Assembly: GCA_945872365.1 (NCBI GenBank)
Contig: CAMBZJ010000029.1
Span: forward strand, 1 to 37,391
Reading direction: 5' to 3'
From: Klebsiella pneumoniae
GTDB taxonomy: Bacteria > Desulfobacterota > Binatia > UBA12015
DNA length: 37,391 bases
This document shows, one piece after another, positions 9,392 through 17,462 of this stretch. The translations under genes were made by a program, and so were the position numbers. The notes below the pieces were generated by a model that made no database searches, had not been told where the DNA came from, and saw only the letters and a program-made list of their open reading frames with translations. Each line of letters opens with the position of its first letter. Position 1 is the stretch's first letter.

Positions 9392-10354
9392 TCAGTGCGC
9401 CGAGCGGGCGCCACCGTGGGGGCCCATCTCGACGGGCGAGGCGTCGACGCTGCCGACCGTGCTCGCCACCTGCTCGATCAGCCCTTCGTCGAGCGAGTAG
9501 CGGGCGCCTTCCTTCAGTCCCGCGTAGTAGGCGGCGACCCGGGACTGGACGGCCTGGTTGCGCAATAGCATCCGGATCTGCTCCTTCACCTGGTCGAGCG
9601 GCTCGGGCTCGCCCTGCTTGAACTCCTCGACCAGGATGACGTGCCAGCCATAGGCGGTCTTCACCGGATCGCTGACCTGTCCCGGGGGCAGGGCGAAGGC
9701 GACCTCCTCGAACTCCGGGACCATGCGTCCCCGACCGAACCAGCCGAGGTCGCCGCCTTGGCGCGCCGAGGCGAGGTCGGTGGACTTCTCCTTGGCGATT
9801 TCCGGAAAGCGGCTCGGGTCCGCGCGCACCAGGTCGCGGATCGCCCTGGCCTCTTCCTCGCTCTTCGAGAGCACGTGGCGGGCCTTGATGGTCGCGGCGG
9901 AAAAGCGCTCGGGGTGCTCGACGTAGAACTTGCGTACGGTTTCGTCGTCGATGACCGGCATCTCCTGCAGGCCGCGCATCACCTTCTGGAAGACCAGGCG
10001 CTTGCGGAGATCGTCCACCTGGCGGGCGATCTCCGGATCGTCGTCGACGCCCCGCACACGTGCGTCGTCCACGACCAGGTCCGACAGGACCCGGTTCTCG
10101 ACCATGGCCCTTCGGGAGTCGGAGGTCAGGCGAATGCGGGCCCTCTCGGGGATGCGGAGGAGTTCTTCGGCGACGTCGTCCGTCGTCAACGAGCGGTTGC
10201 CATATCGCGCGACGACTTTCCCCGAGAGCGGACCGAGGTCGGACGCCGGCGAGGGCTTTGCGGCCAACGGGCCGGCGGGCTTTCCACCCGACTGGCAACC
10301 GGCGACGAGCGCGACCAGGAGGGCCGAAGCGAGGACTGGGTGGTGGGAGTTCAT
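9392..10354 (-). CDS. Parvulin-type peptidyl-prolyl isomerase lipoprotein
   Basis: A 320-residue PpiC/SurA-like folding factor. The start ATG is preceded by AGAGGAG. Residues 1-20 form a lipoprotein signal ending LVAGC with Cys20 as lipid site, so the protein should be anchored in the periplasm. A helical chaperone-like N-terminal domain contains VARYGNRSLTTDDVAEELL and precedes a parvulin domain at about 135-225. Parvulin hallmarks are KARHVLSKSEEEA, GGDLGWFGRGRMVPEFEEVAF and GWHVILVEE. It probably assists folding of envelope or outer-membrane proteins. It converges on selB and diverges from the regulator at 10479. Confidence 0.9.
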   Translation of the reverse strand: MNSHHPVLASALLVALVAGCQSGGKPAGPLAAKPSPASDLGPLSGKVVARYGNRSLTTDDVAEELLRIPERARIRLTSDSRRAMVENRVLSDLVVDDARVRGVDDDPEIARQVDDLRKRLVFQKVMRGLQEMPVIDDETVRKFYVEHPERFSAATIKARHVLSKSEEEARAIRDLVRADPSRFPEIAKEKSTDLASARQGGDLGWFGRGRMVPEFEEVAFALPPGQVSDPVKTAYGWHVILVEEFKQGEPEPLDQVKEQIRMLLRNQAVQSRVAAYYAGLKEGARYSLDEGLIEQVASTVGSVDASPVEMGPHGGARSAH

Positions 10355-10478
10355 GGCTCCTCTTTATCGAAACCGGGCCGTCCGGGGGAAGCCTGCGGCC
10401 GCCCCGATGGCGCGCCCGCGCCGCCGTTCGATTGACCCTTCTCGTCGCGATGGGCTACGGGTCGGCACCGGACCGCGG

Positions 10479-11903
10479 ATGCGATTCCCCAGCCAAGACC
10501 GCTTCCTGCAGTACGGCGCCAGCCGGCGCGGGACCTATTTTCGGACCCTGCGCGAGCGCGGCGACGGACGCGGCTTCTTCTCGCTCTGGAAGAGCGAGTG
10601 GGACTCCGCCACCAGATCCCTCGCCATCGATGGTCTCACGCCGGGCCAGACGCGCGCCATGGCGCGCGCTGCGCGCTGGCTCCTGCTCCAGGATCTCGTG
10701 CAGCTCGTGCGAGACGTCGCGCCCGACTTTCCCCAGGTGCCCCCGAATGTCGTCGCAGCCCTGCCCGGCGCACTCCACCAGGTGCGCTCGGTGCGTTCGA
10801 TGCTCATCGCCGGCGCGGTTGGCTCGGGCCGCGAGCAGCTCGCGATCCTGCTGCACGTGTTGTCGGGGCGCACAGGCGTCTTGTTGCGCATTTCAGGTGC
10901 GGAGATCGGCCGCGACGCGGGCTTCGACTGTGCACGCGACATGCCCGAGCACGGTTCGGTGCTGATCGCGGAGATCGAGGCGATCCGCCCCGAGGGGCAG
11001 GCGGAACTCGCGCATTTCCTCGCCGGCGACGGACGACCGCGTGATATCTTCACGTTCTCCACGACCAGCGTCGAGCCGCGCGAACTCGGTGCACGGTGGG
11101 GAGTCGCCCGGGAGGTGCTCATGCGCACCGGCCAAGCCGAGGTACGACTGCCGGCTCCCGACGCAACCGAGGCGATCGCGCATTTCGACGACGTCGTGTT
11201 CGACCTCGCCGCGGTCGACAACGAACGGCTGCCGGCCCTGCGCGAGGAAGCCCAGGCGATCGCCTCGACCTCCGGCGGACCGGCAGCGGCCGGGCGCAAT
11301 CCCTTCGAGGAGGCCCTGTCCTGGGTGCTGTGGCGCGAGAAGGCCCGGCTCGCGACCGCGATGCTGGCCGACCCCGCCTGGGAGCGCCTGCGCGCCAGCG
11401 CCGCGTCCGACGATACGCGGGCGCTACGCGCACGACTGGCCGGGGCCTTTGCGGGTCGCGCCGACACACACGGCCCCAAGGCCCCGGTGGCCGTTACCAC
11501 GGGGGCGGTGGCGAGGGCGGGGATACATCGCAAACCCGGCGTCACACCGGGCACACCGGGCACACCGGGCACACCGGGCACGCCGAGCGCACCGAGCCCC
11601 GCGGTCGCTCCGGTCGCCGCCGTCGCAGCATCGGCTGCAGCCGCGGAGGACGCGCAGGCTGCACCCGCCCGCGCACAGGAAACCGACACGTGCGCGCCCC
11701 CGGTCGCCGTTCCGACGTCGATCGAACGGGACGAACTTCTCCGTCTCTACTACGTGGCGCTGCTCGAAGAGGAGGGCGGCGACCTGCGTCGCGTCGCGAC
11801 CCGCGCCGGTCGACGCGTCCGCCCGCTGGCCGAGGAACTCGCGCGGCTCGGGGTGCGCGTCCCGAGGAGCGCCGCCCTCACTCCGGCTTCGCGCACCGGC
11901 TGA
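10479..11903 (+). CDS. Degenerate NtrC/Fis-type regulator-like protein
   Basis: A 474-residue protein whose middle resembles the AAA+ domain of sigma-54 activators but has lost the catalytic motifs. The P-loop position reads GAVGSGREQL instead of GESGTGKE, the Walker B position reads GSVLIAEIEAI (Asp replaced by Ala), and no GAFTGA loop is visible. The C-terminus (YYVALLEEEGGDLRRVATRAG through ARLGV) looks like a Fis-type helix-turn-helix. The two are joined by a linker rich in Thr-Pro-Gly, Ala and Pro. I infer a DNA-binding or scaffold protein that neither hydrolyses ATP nor contacts sigma-54. The start is uncertain: the ATG at 10479 is preferred, with an in-frame ATG at 10407 as the alternative. 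The gene is followed 8 bases later by a small coiled-coil protein. Confidence 0.7.
   Translation: MRFPSQDRFLQYGASRRGTYFRTLRERGDGRGFFSLWKSEWDSATRSLAIDGLTPGQTRAMARAARWLLLQDLVQLVRDVAPDFPQVPPNVVAALPGALHQVRSVRSMLIAGAVGSGREQLAILLHVLSGRTGVLLRISGAEIGRDAGFDCARDMPEHGSVLIAEIEAIRPEGQAELAHFLAGDGRPRDIFTFSTTSVEPRELGARWGVAREVLMRTGQAEVRLPAPDATEAIAHFDDVVFDLAAVDNERLPALREEAQAIASTSGGPAAAGRNPFEEALSWVLWREKARLATAMLADPAWERLRASAASDDTRALRARLAGAFAGRADTHGPKAPVAVTTGAVARAGIHRKPGVTPGTPGTPGTPGTPSAPSPAVAPVAAVAASAAAAEDAQAAPARAQETDTCAPPVAVPTSIERDELLRLYYVALLEEEGGDLRRVATRAGRRVRPLAEELARLGVRVPRSAALTPASRTG
11544..11579 (+). repeat. Four perfect 9-bp tandem repeats (ACACCGGGC)
   Basis: Four exact copies of ACACCGGGC lie head to tail inside the linker of the degenerate regulator, with a degenerate fifth unit at 11580-11588. 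The unit length is a multiple of three, so the repeats encode Thr-Pro-Gly triplets and copy-number change would keep the frame. Confidence 0.95.
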
Positions 11904-11911
11904 GGACGATC

Positions 11912-12175
11912 ATGGACGACCTGCTGCGCCGGACCGAAGCGCTGCTGCACTACGCGGCCGAACTCGAGAGCCGTGCCGCCGCGAGCGGTCCCGGCGACGT
12001 CGACCTGATGCTGGCGCAATGGGATCACCTCCGGGCGGCCCTCGAACCGCTCGATGCGCGCCAACTCGAGGGCGCACGCGAGGAACTCGACGGCTTGATC
12101 GCCGCCCTCGACGAGATGGCGCAGCGCCTCGAGCGCCTGCGCGAACTCAAGCAGAGCCTCACCGGAGAATCTTAA
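11912..12175 (+). CDS. Small hypothetical coiled-coil protein
   Basis: An 87-residue protein that I do not recognise. The ATG at 11912 has GAGGA five bases upstream, overlapping the stop region of the preceding regulator-like gene, so the two are probably one operon. The composition is strongly heptad-like and leucine/alanine/glutamate rich (for example LEGAREELDGLIAALDEMAQ near the C-terminus), with no signal peptide or cysteine, so it is predicted to be cytoplasmic and helical. It may be a partner of the upstream protein; no function can be assigned. Confidence 0.65.
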   Translation: MDDLLRRTEALLHYAAELESRAAASGPGDVDLMLAQWDHLRAALEPLDARQLEGAREELDGLIAALDEMAQRLERLRELKQSLTGES

Positions 12176-12239
12176 GCGAATTCCGGACCCGTCCGCGCCC
12201 CGCCCGCTGGCGATCCTCCTGTAGGCGTCGAGAAGCGCA

Positions 12240-12256
12240 GTTGCACCGAGTGCGAC
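12240..12256. terminator. Hairpin in a convergent gap
   Basis: A 7-bp stem with one G-U pair (12240-12246 against 12250-12256) and a 3-base loop. It lies in the 88-base gap between the convergent coiled-coil gene and the VanZ-like gene. No U-tract is present. The rest of the gap shows nothing recognisable. Confidence 0.25.
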
Positions 12257-12263
12257 CTAAGGA

Positions 12264-12686
12264 TCAGGAGCCGGCGCGGGGTGCGCGACCCACCGGCGCG
12301 CAGGCGGCAACGAGGGCGAGCCCGAGCGCCGCCCCGAAGGCGTCCAACAGGACGTCCGCAACGGAGGCCACACGGCTCGGGACGAACGACTGGTGCCACT
12401 CGTCGAGCATCGCGTGGAACGCGCAGAACGCGAGCGCCGCCGCGAGCACGACGTCGAGGGCGCGGGCGGGTCGCGCGAGCGCCCGGGCGACGAGCAAGGC
12501 CAGGATCGCGTACTCCGTCACATGGGCGAGCTTGCGCAGGGCCGCGTGAGCGAACTCCGGTACCCGCGCAGGCGCCCAGGAAAAGAGCGACTCGAGCAAC
12601 GGCATCAGCACTCCCCGGGTGTGCTCGCCGCTGAACGAGTCCGTCGAGAAGAACACCACCGTCGCCGCCCAGGCGAGCACCGGCAA
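12264..12686 (-). CDS. VanZ-like membrane protein
   Basis: About 140 residues with several hydrophobic helices and the VanZ-family pattern: an N-terminal FFSTDSFSG, then KLAHVTEYAILALL, and the signature FHAMLDEWHQSFVPSR followed by ADVLLDAFGAALG. The family takes its name from a teicoplanin-resistance accessory protein, but most members are integral membrane proteins of unknown role. The start is uncertain: a TTG at 12686 or GTG at 12680 fits the first membrane helix, while a CTG overlapping the upstream stop codon (CTGA at about 12752) would add about 20 residues. It lies directly downstream of the VKOR-DsbA gene and is probably co-transcribed with it. Confidence 0.8.
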   Translation of the reverse strand: MPVLAWAATVVFFSTDSFSGEHTRGVLMPLLESLFSWAPARVPEFAHAALRKLAHVTEYAILALLVARALARPARALDVVLAAALAFCAFHAMLDEWHQSFVPSRVASVADVLLDAFGAALGLALVAACAPVGRAPRAGS

Positions 12687-12748
12687 CCAGCGCGAAACCG
12701 GTCCGGGGCTCGGCGCGACCGCGAGCCGTCCGGCCGGGAAGTCGTCCC

Positions 12749-14014
12749 TCAGGGCTTCGCCGCCTTCGCGCCGGTGCCGGCGTCGACGAGCGCCTCGCGC
12801 TCGATCGCGAGCGCGTACCGGTACTGCTCCGTGCTCTGGAAACCGCCGGGGATCCGCCGATTGTTGATGAAGAAGGTCGGCGTCGACGTGACGCCCGCCG
12901 CGGCTCCCGCCGCGACGTCCGCGGCCACCGCGGCGGCAGCGGCCGGCGAGGCGATGCAGCGCTCGAACTCGGTGGTCTCGAGGCCGGCGCGGCCCGCGTA
13001 GCCCGTGAGACTCGCCGGATCGAGCTGCGACTGGTTCTCGAAGAGCAGGCCCTGGTACTCCTTGAAACGTCCCTGGGCTCCGGCGCAGACGGCCGCGAGC
13101 GCCGCGCGACAGGCACTCCCGTGCACCTCGGTCTGGATCTGCGGATTGCACTGGGAGTTCAGCGGAAAGTTCCGCACGACGACGCGGACGTCCTGCTGTT
13201 CCTTTCCGAGCGCCGTCTTCAGGTCCTGAAAGGCCCGTGCACAGAACGGGCATTCGAAGTCGGTGAACTCCACCACGGTGATCGGCGCCGTGGCGGGGCC
13301 GATCACCTGTCCGCCTTCCGCCGGCGCGGCGGCGACCACCGACTGCGAGACGTAGAACGCGTAGAACCGCGGATCGCGCTCGCGCACGGCGGCGACCGTG
13401 AGCGGGCCGACACTGCCGCCGCCGGCGAGTTGGAGTCCCGAGAGCCCGAGGACAGCGGCCAGGGCCGACGCGCCGAAACCCGCGACGAGGCCGCGCGAGG
13501 GCCAGCCCGCGGGCGCGTGGGGCCGGAGCATGCGGACAATCGCCAGCGCCGTCGCGAAGAGGGCGGTGGTGACAGCGTCGAGCGACAGGCAAAGCGGGCA
13601 GGCGACCTTGATGACGAACGCGGAGATCGAGAGGAAGTAGAGGGCGATCGCCAGCATGATGCCGGCCACGCCCGCCAGCAGGGCCGCCATGTTGAGGCGC
13701 ACCTGCCCGGTCGACCGGCCGAGTGCCCAGGCCAGCACCCCGGTACCGAGGAAGGCCAGGGTTCCCCAGAGCGCGACCGGGAGGCCCAGGAGCGTGGCGT
13801 AGGCACTACCCAGGACCACGTCGCAGGATACCCGGGCTGAAACGTCGCAGAAGCTGGTGTAGGCCCCTTGGCCTGCTGCCATCCGATGGTGGATAAGCAG
13901 AATCCCGGCCGCCACGATGGCGCCTAGGATGGAGAGGATGAGAGCCACCGTGGGAAGAGCCCCGATGCTCGGCGTCGCAGGTGCGATTGATGCCGTACGA
14001 CGCGCGGAATCCAT
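12749..14014 (-). CDS. VKOR-DsbA fusion (vitamin K epoxide reductase / thioredoxin-fold oxidase)
   Basis: A 421-residue disulfide-forming fusion. The N-terminal half is a multi-pass VKOR domain with Cys56 and Cys64 (SFCDVSARVSCDVVLGS) and the quinone-proximal CPLC motif (139-142). The C-terminal half is a periplasmic DsbA-like thioredoxin domain with CPFC (255-258) and a TSTPTFFINNRRIPG cis-proline segment. Such fusions replace the DsbA/DsbB pair: the thioredoxin domain oxidises exported proteins and the VKOR domain passes the electrons to quinone. The ATG at 14014 was chosen, but it overlaps the probable start of the divergent glycosyltransferase. A GTG at 13948 or 14038 is possible. It sits beside a glycosyltransferase that also acts outside the membrane. 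Confidence 0.9.
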   Translation of the reverse strand: MDSARRTASIAPATPSIGALPTVALILSILGAIVAAGILLIHHRMAAGQGAYTSFCDVSARVSCDVVLGSAYATLLGLPVALWGTLAFLGTGVLAWALGRSTGQVRLNMAALLAGVAGIMLAIALYFLSISAFVIKVACPLCLSLDAVTTALFATALAIVRMLRPHAPAGWPSRGLVAGFGASALAAVLGLSGLQLAGGGSVGPLTVAAVRERDPRFYAFYVSQSVVAAAPAEGGQVIGPATAPITVVEFTDFECPFCARAFQDLKTALGKEQQDVRVVVRNFPLNSQCNPQIQTEVHGSACRAALAAVCAGAQGRFKEYQGLLFENQSQLDPASLTGYAGRAGLETTEFERCIASPAAAAAVAADVAAGAAAGVTSTPTFFINNRRIPGGFQSTEQYRYALAIEREALVDAGTGAKAAKP

Positions 14015-17000
14015 CTCCGTCGCGAATCCTAGCCACACCCCCGGTGCAATTCAACGGCGGCGGGGATTCCGGCCGGCGACGGCCGGGCTGGTGCTCCTCG
14101 GCTGCGCACTGCTCGCTCTCGCCCGGCCGGCCGGGGCCCAGTCGATCCTGAAGAACGGGGGCTTCACCGAGGGCGAAGGTACTTCGGCTCCGGGCTGGGC
14201 GACCGCCGGCTGGAGCCAGAACGTGCCGTCGGAATTCTCGGTGCGCCGCGATTCGACCGGACTCGGGTTCGCCGTCGTCCGCAACCCGAAACCCAACGAC
14301 GCGAGCTGGGTTCAGCAGGTGACGGTCCAACCCAACACCTGGTACCGACTCGCCGGCCACGTGCGGGCGGTCGGCGTCGACGAGAGCAGTCCGGCCGGTG
14401 CGAGTCTCTCCCAGACCGACGGCTTCGAGCGCGGACGCGTCGTGAAGGGTGCCGACAGCGGGTGGCAGCGCGTCGAGATGTGGTTCAAGACCGACCCCTC
14501 GCAGCGCACGGCGAACATCGCGTGTCGGCTCGGCAGCTACGGCAGCCTCGCCGCCGGCGAAGCCTGGTGCACCGGGATCGAACTCACGCCCCAGGGCGGG
14601 CCGCCGCTCAACGCCGACTTCGTCTTCGGGCCGGTCGAGGAGTCGACCACGCCGGTCGGTCTGCCCGCTTCGCTCCTGCTGATCGGACTCGTCGGCTACG
14701 GTCTATGGCGCTATGCGCGCCTGCCTGCCGGGGTTCCGCTGCGCGAACGCCTGACCCTCGACGGCATCCTGCTCGCGCTGCTCGTCGCGAAACTGGTCGT
14801 CGCACCGCTCTGGCAGTACCGCATCGACATCGGTGCCTACTCGGCCTGGGCGATGAAGCTCGCGGTCGAGGGGCCGGCCCGCTTCTACGCCCCCGGCTAC
14901 TTCGCCGACTACCCCCCCGGCTACATGTACGTTCTGTGGTGGATCGGGATGGTGGCGAAGGCCTTCTCGCTCGGCACCTCCAGCTTCGTCACGCTGATCA
15001 AGCTGCCGGCGATCCTCGCCGACCTCGCCGTCAGCCGGTTGATCTTCGCGCGGTTGCGCGGCGCGGGGAAACGGCTCGCCTGGCTCGGTGCCATGGCCTT
15101 TGCGCTCAACCCGGCGCTCGTCCTCGACTCCGCGGTCTGGGGCCAGACCGATTCGATCCTGGCCCTGCTCGTCCTGCTCGCCTTCTTCGCCCAGGGCGAG
15201 CGGCGCTTCGAACTCGCCTGGATCTTCGCCGCGGTCGCAGTGCTCACCAAGCCGCAAGCCATGCTGATGGTACCGCTGCTCGTCCTCTGGCCGGTCGGCT
15301 GGTGGAAGAGCGGCCGACCGCTGCTCGCCCTGCTCGCCACGCTCGCGACGGTGTTCGTGATCGCCGATCCGTTCCGCGGCGACCGACCCTGGCGCTGGCT
15401 GATCGACCTCTACGGCGGAACGACCGGCTATTACAGCGAGACCGCCGTCAACGCCATGAACCTGCAGGCGCTGCTCTTCGGCATGCGGCGCCCCGACTCG
15501 ACGATCTTGCTAGGCCTTACCGCTCAGGTCTGGGGCTACGTGATCGGCGGGCTGCTCGGGCTCGCCTTCTTCGTCGCCTACGTGCGGCGGCCCACGCGCT
15601 GGGCACACGCCTCGATGTTCGCGTCGGCGACGCTGGTCGCCTTCTTCTGCCTGTCGCGGATGCACGAGCGCTACCTCTACCCCTTCTTCCCGTTCGCGGC
15701 GCTGCTCGGGGTGACCGGACCGCTCGGCTGGCTCTACGGCGCACTCTCGGCCGTGTTCTTCGCCAACGAGTTCATCGTCTACCTCTTCCAGAAGGACGCG
15801 AGCGCCGGCCCGAACTGGTTGTGGATGACCGTCTCGGCGCTCGGCGTCCTCGGGATGTTGGGCTGGCTCGCAGCCATGTGGCGCAGCTCGACCGGCCGAC
15901 TCGGTGAGACCAGCGAACCCGCCTTCACCGGCGACGACGATGCATGGGTACGCGAGAGCGCGGAGGCCCTCGCGACGAGCACCGCGGTGCGCGAAACCGC
16001 CCGTCGCGTCGGATCCGCGACGGCGGCGGCGCGCGAGCCAGCCTGGGGGTGGCAGGAACTGTTGCTGCTCGCGCTCTTGACGCTCGGCGCGGCGGCGATC
16101 CGCTTCCACGACCTGGGCACCCCGGCGGAGATCGTCTTCGACGAGGTCTACTTCGTCGAACAGGGCCGCAACTACATCAGCGGCAAGGACTTCATGGATC
16201 CCCACCCACCCATCGCCAAGCTCGGCATCGCGGCGGGAATCGAGATGCTGGGCGACAAGCCCGCGGGCTGGCGTCTGGTGAACGCCATGGTCGGCACGGC
16301 TCTCGTCCCGCTCATGTACCTGCTGGCACGCGGCCTGTTCCTCTCGCCGATCGCGGCCGGCATCGCGGGCCTGCTCACCGCGATCGACGGCCTGCTCATC
16401 GTCGACTCGCGCATCGCCGTGATCGACATCCACTACGTGACCTGGGCGGTCGCCGCCTACGCGCTGCTCGTCCGCATGGTGCGGGCGGGCCAGCTCCAGA
16501 ACCTGCCGCGCCTGGTCGCGCTCGGGGTCCTGATCGGGCTCTCGGTCGGCGCGAAGCTCTACATTCCCTTCTTCAGCTTTCTGCTCGTGCTGGCCACGAT
16601 CGCGCTGTGCGGGCGCCATGCGGCGCGGGCCGCCCGGGTACCCGTCCTGCCCTGGATCGCGCGGCCGATTCTCGTCGTGGGTTCGGTCGCGAGCCTGGTC
16701 TACGTGCTCTCCTTCGCCCCGCACTTCCTGTGGGGCTGGTGGCACTCGCCGCTCGACCTCTTCAAGTACATCACGATCAAGGTCCCCGAGTACCAGGCGG
16801 CGGTGAAGACCATGACCCACCCGTACAGTTCGAAGTGGTGGACCTGGCCGCTCATGATGCGACCGGTCTGGTACTTCTGGAAGGATCCCGGCGAGATCCC
16901 CGGAACGGTCTCAGGCATCTGGGGCGCCGGCAACCCGACGATCTGGTGGGCCTCGGTGCCGGCGCTCCTGCTCGCCGCCTGGGTCGCGGTGCGCGAGCGT

Positions 17001-17462
17001 CAGCCCGCGCTCGCCTTCGTCGTCGCCGGATGGCTGATCCACATCGCCCCGTGGGTGTGGATCCCGCGCACGCTCTTCCTCTACCACTACCTGCCGTCGC
17101 TCCTGTTCGCCCTGCTCGCGCTCGCCTGGATGCTCGATCGCCTCTGGCGCGGCGAGGGCACGGCCATCGAGCGCGGTCTCGTGGGCGGCGCGCTGCTCGC
17201 GAGCGTGCTGCCCGCCTGCCTGAACGCCGCCCCCGCCTGGTCGCCGCTCGTCTTCCTGGGCGCGCTCGTGGGCTACGAGGGGATGGTCTTCTCCAAGCGC
17301 GCCGACTCCCGCGTCGGCCCCGTCGCCGTCGCGATCTGGTGCTGCGCCGCGATCGCGGTCACGGCCTACCTCTTCCCGATCTGGATCGGCTCACCGATCG
17401 CCAAGGCCGCATGGCAGGCCCGGATGTGGATCTCCGGGTCGGGGTTCATGAACTGGATATGA
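13965..17462 (+). CDS. Bimodular GT-C/PMT-type glycosyltransferase with N-terminal jelly-roll-like module
   Basis: A 1165-residue membrane protein with four parts. (a) A signal-like segment ends about residue 59 (ALARPAGAQ). (b) A carbohydrate-binding-like module at about 60-210 has NDASWVQQ and NTWYRLAG. (c) After a membrane helix (LLLIGLVGYGLWRY), a first GT-C-like domain carries RIDIGAYSAWA (Asp288) and FADYPPGYMYVLWW. (d) A second domain at about 690-1165 is a protein-O-mannosyltransferase (GT39) type, with the acidic pair FDEVYF (Asp726-Glu727) and the loop DPHPPIAKLG (745 onward). Such enzymes use a lipid-linked sugar donor and act on the outer face of the membrane. Two GT-C units in one chain is unusual. 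The ATG at 13965 has GGAAGAG upstream; 13917 is an alternative. The stop overlaps the next start (ATGA). Confidence 0.85.
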   Translation: MLGVAGAIDAVRRAESISVANPSHTPGAIQRRRGFRPATAGLVLLGCALLALARPAGAQSILKNGGFTEGEGTSAPGWATAGWSQNVPSEFSVRRDSTGLGFAVVRNPKPNDASWVQQVTVQPNTWYRLAGHVRAVGVDESSPAGASLSQTDGFERGRVVKGADSGWQRVEMWFKTDPSQRTANIACRLGSYGSLAAGEAWCTGIELTPQGGPPLNADFVFGPVEESTTPVGLPASLLLIGLVGYGLWRYARLPAGVPLRERLTLDGILLALLVAKLVVAPLWQYRIDIGAYSAWAMKLAVEGPARFYAPGYFADYPPGYMYVLWWIGMVAKAFSLGTSSFVTLIKLPAILADLAVSRLIFARLRGAGKRLAWLGAMAFALNPALVLDSAVWGQTDSILALLVLLAFFAQGERRFELAWIFAAVAVLTKPQAMLMVPLLVLWPVGWWKSGRPLLALLATLATVFVIADPFRGDRPWRWLIDLYGGTTGYYSETAVNAMNLQALLFGMRRPDSTILLGLTAQVWGYVIGGLLGLAFFVAYVRRPTRWAHASMFASATLVAFFCLSRMHERYLYPFFPFAALLGVTGPLGWLYGALSAVFFANEFIVYLFQKDASAGPNWLWMTVSALGVLGMLGWLAAMWRSSTGRLGETSEPAFTGDDDAWVRESAEALATSTAVRETARRVGSATAAAREPAWGWQELLLLALLTLGAAAIRFHDLGTPAEIVFDEVYFVEQGRNYISGKDFMDPHPPIAKLGIAAGIEMLGDKPAGWRLVNAMVGTALVPLMYLLARGLFLSPIAAGIAGLLTAIDGLLIVDSRIAVIDIHYVTWAVAAYALLVRMVRAGQLQNLPRLVALGVLIGLSVGAKLYIPFFSFLLVLATIALCGRHAARAARVPVLPWIARPILVVGSVASLVYVLSFAPHFLWGWWHSPLDLFKYITIKVPEYQAAVKTMTHPYSSKWWTWPLMMRPVWYFWKDPGEIPGTVSGIWGAGNPTIWWASVPALLLAAWVAVRERQPALAFVVAGWLIHIAPWVWIPRTLFLYHYLPSLLFALLALAWMLDRLWRGEGTAIERGLVGGALLASVLPACLNAAPAWSPLVFLGALVGYEGMVFSKRADSRVGPVAVAIWCCAAIAVTAYLFPIWIGSPIAKAAWQARMWISGSGFMNWI

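Noticed and set aside
10432-10460. TTGACC as a -35 element for the degenerate regulator
   Set aside because: No acceptable -10 element at 16-18 bases (best is CTACGG/TACGGG).
15510-16820. Long minus-strand frame inside the glycosyltransferase
   Set aside because: Acidic/Arg-rich shadow sequence without motifs; the plus strand shows membrane helices and PMT motifs.
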